From a bacterium (GTDB lineage: Bacteria > Atribacterota > JS1 > SB-45 > 34-128), in assembly GCA_018903015.1 (NCBI GenBank), contig JAHIPR010000012.1, forward strand, positions 1 through 24,885: a stretch of DNA of 24,885 nt. Direction: 5' to 3'. Position 1 is the stretch's first letter. Every line of letters begins with the position of its first letter. The notes beneath the pieces are model-generated. The model was given only the letters and a program-made list of their open reading frames with translations, searched no databases and was not told the DNA's origin. The translations under genes and the position numbers were made by a program. Below are positions 23,172 through 24,885 of this stretch, piece by piece.

Positions 23172-24251
23172 ATGAAAGAAAATATATTGGTTATCAATCC
23201 CGGTTCAACTTCTACCAAAGTAGCAATATTTAATCAGGAAGGAAAAGAGATTTTTAAGGAGATTATCTCCCATTCTACAGAAGAACTTTCCCAATTTAAA
23301 TCTCTACTAGAACAAGGTCCATTCAGAAAAAAGATAATTTTAAATACATTAAAAAAGAAAAATATAGATTCTAATTCATTAATAGCGATTATAGGACGGG
23401 GCGGTGTATTAAAACCTTTAGAAGCCGGGACTTATGAGGTTAATAACAAACTTATCAATGACCTAAAAAATTCTCCCATAGAACATGCCTCTAATTTAGG
23501 GGGAATTATTGCCCATGAAATTGCTGAGGAAGTCGATGTCCCTGCCTATATCGCTGACCCGGTATCGGTTGATGAATTTACCGATATTGCCCGGCTATCC
23601 GGGTTAAAAGGGATAGAAAGAGAATCCTTGCTTCACACTTTAAATATCCGGGCTAGTGCCTTCCGTTACGCTAAAGAACATAGGAAAAAATTTGAGGAAT
23701 TAAACCTAATTGTTGCCCATCTTGGTGGGGGAATATCCATTGCTCCAATAGAGAAGGGAAAAATTATTGATGTAAATAATGCCAATGACGGAGGACCTTT
23801 TTCACCTGAGCGAACCGGCTCTCTCCCCAACAAGGCTCTAATCCATCTGTGCTATTCTGGTGAATATTCAGAAAAAGAATTGTACAAGCTTATTACTTAT
23901 CAGGGCGGACTTGTCTCTTATTTGGGGACAAATGATGTCAGAGAAGTAATGAAGAAGATAGAGCGAGGAGATAAATATACAGAATTAATTTTTGAAGGGA
24001 TGTGTTATCAGATTGCTAAAGAAATCGGGGCGATGGCTGCAGTACTAAAAGGAAAAGTTGAAGCAATTATTCTTACCGGCGGCATAGCTCATAATGAAAT
24101 TTTAGTAAACAAGATAAAAGATCGTACGGATTGGATAGCCCCAGTGGAAGTTTATCCGGGAGAAGAAGAGATGAAGGCATTGGCCCAAGCGGTGATAAGA
24201 GTAATAGCTGGGATAGAAAAAGTAAAAACATATTCTTACAATCAAGTTTAA
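23172..24251 (+). CDS. buk: Butyrate kinase family acyl kinase
   Basis: 359-aa member of the acetate/propionate/butyrate kinase (ASKHA) family, making ATP from acyl-phosphate and ADP. Motifs: INPGSTSTK (8-16, phosphate 1), HLGGGIS (183-189, phosphate 2) and NDGGPFSPERTGSLP, all typical of Buk rather than AckA, as is the length (AckA about 400). ATG 23172 has AGGAGG (23161-23166) upstream. With ptb directly downstream it forms the order buk-ptb (often ptb-buk elsewhere). Because iorAB lies just upstream, branched or aryl acyl-phosphates such as phenylacetyl-phosphate are possible natural substrates (inference). Confidence 0.92.
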   Translation: MKENILVINPGSTSTKVAIFNQEGKEIFKEIISHSTEELSQFKSLLEQGPFRKKIILNTLKKKNIDSNSLIAIIGRGGVLKPLEAGTYEVNNKLINDLKNSPIEHASNLGGIIAHEIAEEVDVPAYIADPVSVDEFTDIARLSGLKGIERESLLHTLNIRASAFRYAKEHRKKFEELNLIVAHLGGGISIAPIEKGKIIDVNNANDGGPFSPERTGSLPNKALIHLCYSGEYSEKELYKLITYQGGLVSYLGTNDVREVMKKIERGDKYTELIFEGMCYQIAKEIGAMAAVLKGKVEAIILTGGIAHNEILVNKIKDRTDWIAPVEVYPGEEEMKALAQAVIRVIAGIEKVKTYSYNQV

Positions 24252-24282
24252 TCTGTGTAATTTGTGTATAGGAGGTTCGAAG

Positions 24283-24885
24283 ATGCTAAAAAGTTTTAAA
24301 GAATTATTCGACAATTTAAAAATTAAAGGAAGAGAAAAAATTATTGTTGCCGGTGGAGAAGATATTGAAACCTTAAAAGCCCTGAAGGATTGTTACGATT
24401 ACGGATTCGGAGAGGGAATTTTAGTGGGAGATAAAGCAGAAATTGAAAAGTCCATTTCTTTATTAGGCGAAAGTAATTTTGTAAAAGAGATTATCGGAGT
24501 AAAAGATGATGAAGATAAAGCTCGAAAGGCAGTAGAAAGAGTAAAAGAAGGAGGGACACTCCTGAAGGGGAAGATAAAGACAGACATCCTTTTAAAGGCG
24601 GTGTTAAATAAAGAGTGGGGTTTAAGGACTGATAAAATCGTCAGTGATGTTTTTATCTTTGAAGATAAAAGAGAAGGGAGTCCCAAATTGGTATTAATGA
24701 GTGATGGAGGAGTAAACCTCAAACCAGATGTGAAGACTTTAGTGGCAATTATAAATAATGCTGTTGAAGTTGCTCATAAACTGGGAATAGAAATTCCCAA
24801 AGTCGCTCTTTTAGCTGCAGTAGAAACTATAAATCCCGATATGGAAGAGACCATCAAAGCAGGAATGATTTCCAAAATGAATGAA
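24283..24885 (+). CDS. ptb: Phosphate butyryltransferase, 5' part (cut by window end)
   Basis: The first 201 codons of a phosphate acetyl/butyryltransferase-family protein; the family is about 300 aa, so about a third lies beyond the window. It exchanges CoA for phosphate on acyl-CoA, feeding the kinase encoded upstream. Supporting segments are KIIVAGGEDIETLKA, EGILVGDK, LLKGKIKTDILLKAVLN and KVALLAAVETINP, the last typical of Ptb. AGGAGG (24270-24275) is 7 nt before ATG 24283, and the gap to buk is 31 bp. Confidence 0.9.
   Translation, partial: MLKSFKELFDNLKIKGREKIIVAGGEDIETLKALKDCYDYGFGEGILVGDKAEIEKSISLLGESNFVKEIIGVKDDEDKARKAVERVKEGGTLLKGKIKTDILLKAVLNKEWGLRTDKIVSDVFIFEDKREGSPKLVLMSDGGVNLKPDVKTLVAIINNAVEVAHKLGIEIPKVALLAAVETINPDMEETIKAGMISKMNE

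Overview
The window is AT-rich bacterial DNA that is almost fully coding. I see no rRNA, tRNA, CRISPR array or intact mobile element. The gene content (indolepyruvate:ferredoxin oxidoreductase, phosphate butyryltransferase/butyrate kinase, a PPi-type phosphofructokinase homologue, a LarA-type nickel enzyme, several sugar ABC systems, a GH65 phosphorylase) suggests an anaerobic, fermentative sugar and amino-acid user. The style resembles Atribacterota, Thermotogota or low-GC Firmicutes. This assignment is inference: there is no phylogenetic marker in the window.

Region A (1-8.9 kb). Two perfect hairpins at the left edge precede a six-gene plus-strand run: LarA-like racemase/epimerase, PFK-family phosphotransferase, HAD phosphatase with a large cap, then a three-gene ABC importer of the AfuABC/FbpABC type (binding protein, fused 12-TM-type permease, ATPase). 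A PfkB-family sugar kinase converges on it from the minus strand. No textbook pathway that I know uses this combination, so it is the best candidate here for an undescribed catabolic system. It may take up and process an unusual (perhaps phosphorylated) sugar or sugar acid.

Region B (8.9-11.1 kb). An unrecognised 253-aa protein sits behind a palindromic control region. It is followed by a TIM-barrel sugar isomerase/epimerase with its own strong extended -10 promoter.

Region C (11.1-20.4 kb). This is a disaccharide or oligosaccharide locus. A LacI-family regulator faces a minus-strand operon of GH65 phosphorylase, binding protein and two permeases. Upstream of GH65 lies a 0.7-kb control region with LacI-type operator palindromes, a promoter whose predicted start falls in an operator, and a structured leader. 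On the other side of it, on the plus strand, are the decayed C-terminus of a second GH65 gene, beta-phosphoglucomutase and a second PfkB kinase paralogous to the one in region A. A 36-bp promoter block is shared by lacI and the plus-strand operon. Expected flow: import of a glucoside, phosphorolysis to beta-glucose 1-phosphate, and conversion to glucose 6-phosphate.

Region D (20.5-24.9 kb). iorA-iorB (overlapping ATGA) encode a 2-oxoacid:ferredoxin oxidoreductase. After a terminator and a heptamer tandem repeat come a butyrate kinase homologue and the 5' part of phosphate butyryltransferase, which is cut by the window edge. Together they would turn aromatic or branched 2-oxoacids into acyl-CoA, acyl-phosphate and free acid, with ATP and reduced ferredoxin as gains.
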